DNA of 42,128 bases from NCBI GenBank assembly GCA_010014835.2, contig JAAAKB020109889.1, positions 1 through 42,128 on the forward strand. The letters are read 5' to 3'. Positions 41,179 through 42,128 of the stretch are shown piece after piece (within the stretch, counting starts at the first letter, position 1; every line of letters starts with the position of its first letter). The notes beneath the pieces were generated by a model. The model was not told where the DNA came from. It worked only from the letters and a program-made list of their open reading frames with translations, and did no database searches. This DNA is from Apostichopus leukothele (lineage: Eukaryota; Echinodermata; Holothuroidea; Aspidochirotida; Stichopodidae). The position numbers and the translations under genes were made by a program.

Positions 41179-42128
41179 CTGCGGCGGAAATGAGATAAAT
41201 ATATGTGACTACCTGTGTACAATAAATCTTATACTGTGAGCATATTTTATTTATCTTCCAACAAACCTAGCATTTTCTGCATGACTAGTAATTTTGATCG
41301 GAATGCTAGTCTCGGTTGAAATCAATATTACGATAAACTCAACAATGTGGTTGGTAATCATGATTTCACACAAAGCAGCCGGTGGATAAATTTCTTGCAC
41401 ATGAATGCTATCATTATTAGGTTGAAGCTAGTTGAATGATCATACTCGGAAAACATGCTTGAATGATGAGCTTAGTTCCTTAAATTACTGGTAATGCTCA
41501 AACTGATAAAATACAGTACAAAACTGTTACTTGTTGCCCCTCTAGTCGCTAATATTTTCTTACGATGATGTTGTCTCAAGTACAACTAGGAATGCCAGTA
41601 GCAGTACAAGGTCTTGTATACAAGTACGGGTACTCGACCATGAGTACAGGTGCCTGATTTTGAGGACGAGTACAAAACCAGGAGAATGAGTACAGACTCA
41701 ATTACTAAAAGTCTGGGTTACATACAAGGCATTCACACTAATATCAACACAGACCAAGTATCACTACTATTAACACCTAAGAATGAAGACAGGATGTTGC
41801 CTGACATTAAACAACTCAATACGTTGTCTCATTGGGAACAGAAATCCAAATATCATCTAAAGCATACATGACAGAGATCTTTGTGAAGAACAACTGCCCA
41901 AAACAGCTAAGAAAATCTTGTTCGGTTTGGAAACCATGTCTAGGAACTGGTCATTTTGTAAATCTGTGATGTCATAGTGCCACATGTATCTGAGAACATT
42001 TTACTTTCTTCTTATTTTTTGCTTTCCATATTTTCAAGGTAGAATGTTAACATTATTGACACTGAAACCAATGCCATCATTAGTTCATCTAAGGATTGTG
42101 ATATTTTAGATTAAGCATTTGCTAAACC
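41179..42128. other. ZZEF1 intron or upstream sequence, no feature seen
   Basis: I found no further ZZEF1 exon here. A short stretch near 41590-41700 repeats AGTACAAG/GAGTAC phrases (GTACAAGTACGGGTACTCG), probably a decayed repeat. The 73-codon plus-strand frame at 41650-41871 has no recognisable domain. Confidence 0.5.

Noticed and set aside
41650-41871. 73-codon plus-strand frame near the right edge
   Set aside because: No recognisable domain or splice signals, and it overlaps decayed GTAC-rich repeat sequence.

Overview
The window is intron-rich, AT-rich animal DNA. It looks like a marine invertebrate, and I lean towards a deuterostome such as an echinoderm because the proteins align closely with vertebrate orthologues and the introns are long and full of minisatellites. 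That placement is an impression, not a measurement. There is no bacterial-style gene organisation.

All the real coding sequence I find lies on the minus strand, in 40 exons with GT-AG borders and matching splice phases. The right part (41178 down to 31907) holds ten exons of ZZEF1, a large scaffold protein with EF-hand, DOC/APC10, CUB-like and ZZ zinc-finger domains. Only its middle (about 409 residues) is here. It begins upstream of the right edge and stops inside the first CUB-like domain. The left part (30056 down to 997) holds thirty exons of C2CD3, the centriole distal-end protein needed for distal appendages and cilia. It runs from an inner C2 domain to the natural stop codon (1721 residues). 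Its first roughly 570-600 residues are absent.

The two genes therefore meet head-to-tail in one 1.85 kb intron-like gap (30057-31906). The C-terminal part of ZZEF1 (well over half of the protein) and the N-terminal quarter of C2CD3 are both missing, and the two flanking exons happen to be splice-phase compatible. This is either an assembly misjoin in repeats or a genuine gene fusion/translocation. It is the main thing to check.

The introns hold many tandem arrays (units of 13, 15, 23, 27, 30, 37, 38, 45, about 57, 77, 135, 142 and 147 bp), a complete 390 bp non-autonomous hAT-like element with terminal inverted repeats and an 8 bp target-site duplication, a 5'-truncated L1/Tx1-like LINE fragment in the junction gap, and several dispersed repeats. 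Two tandem duplications copy an exon-intron border of C2CD3 and so create rows of decoy splice donors. I found no tRNA, rRNA, CRISPR array, retrovirus-like element or operon.
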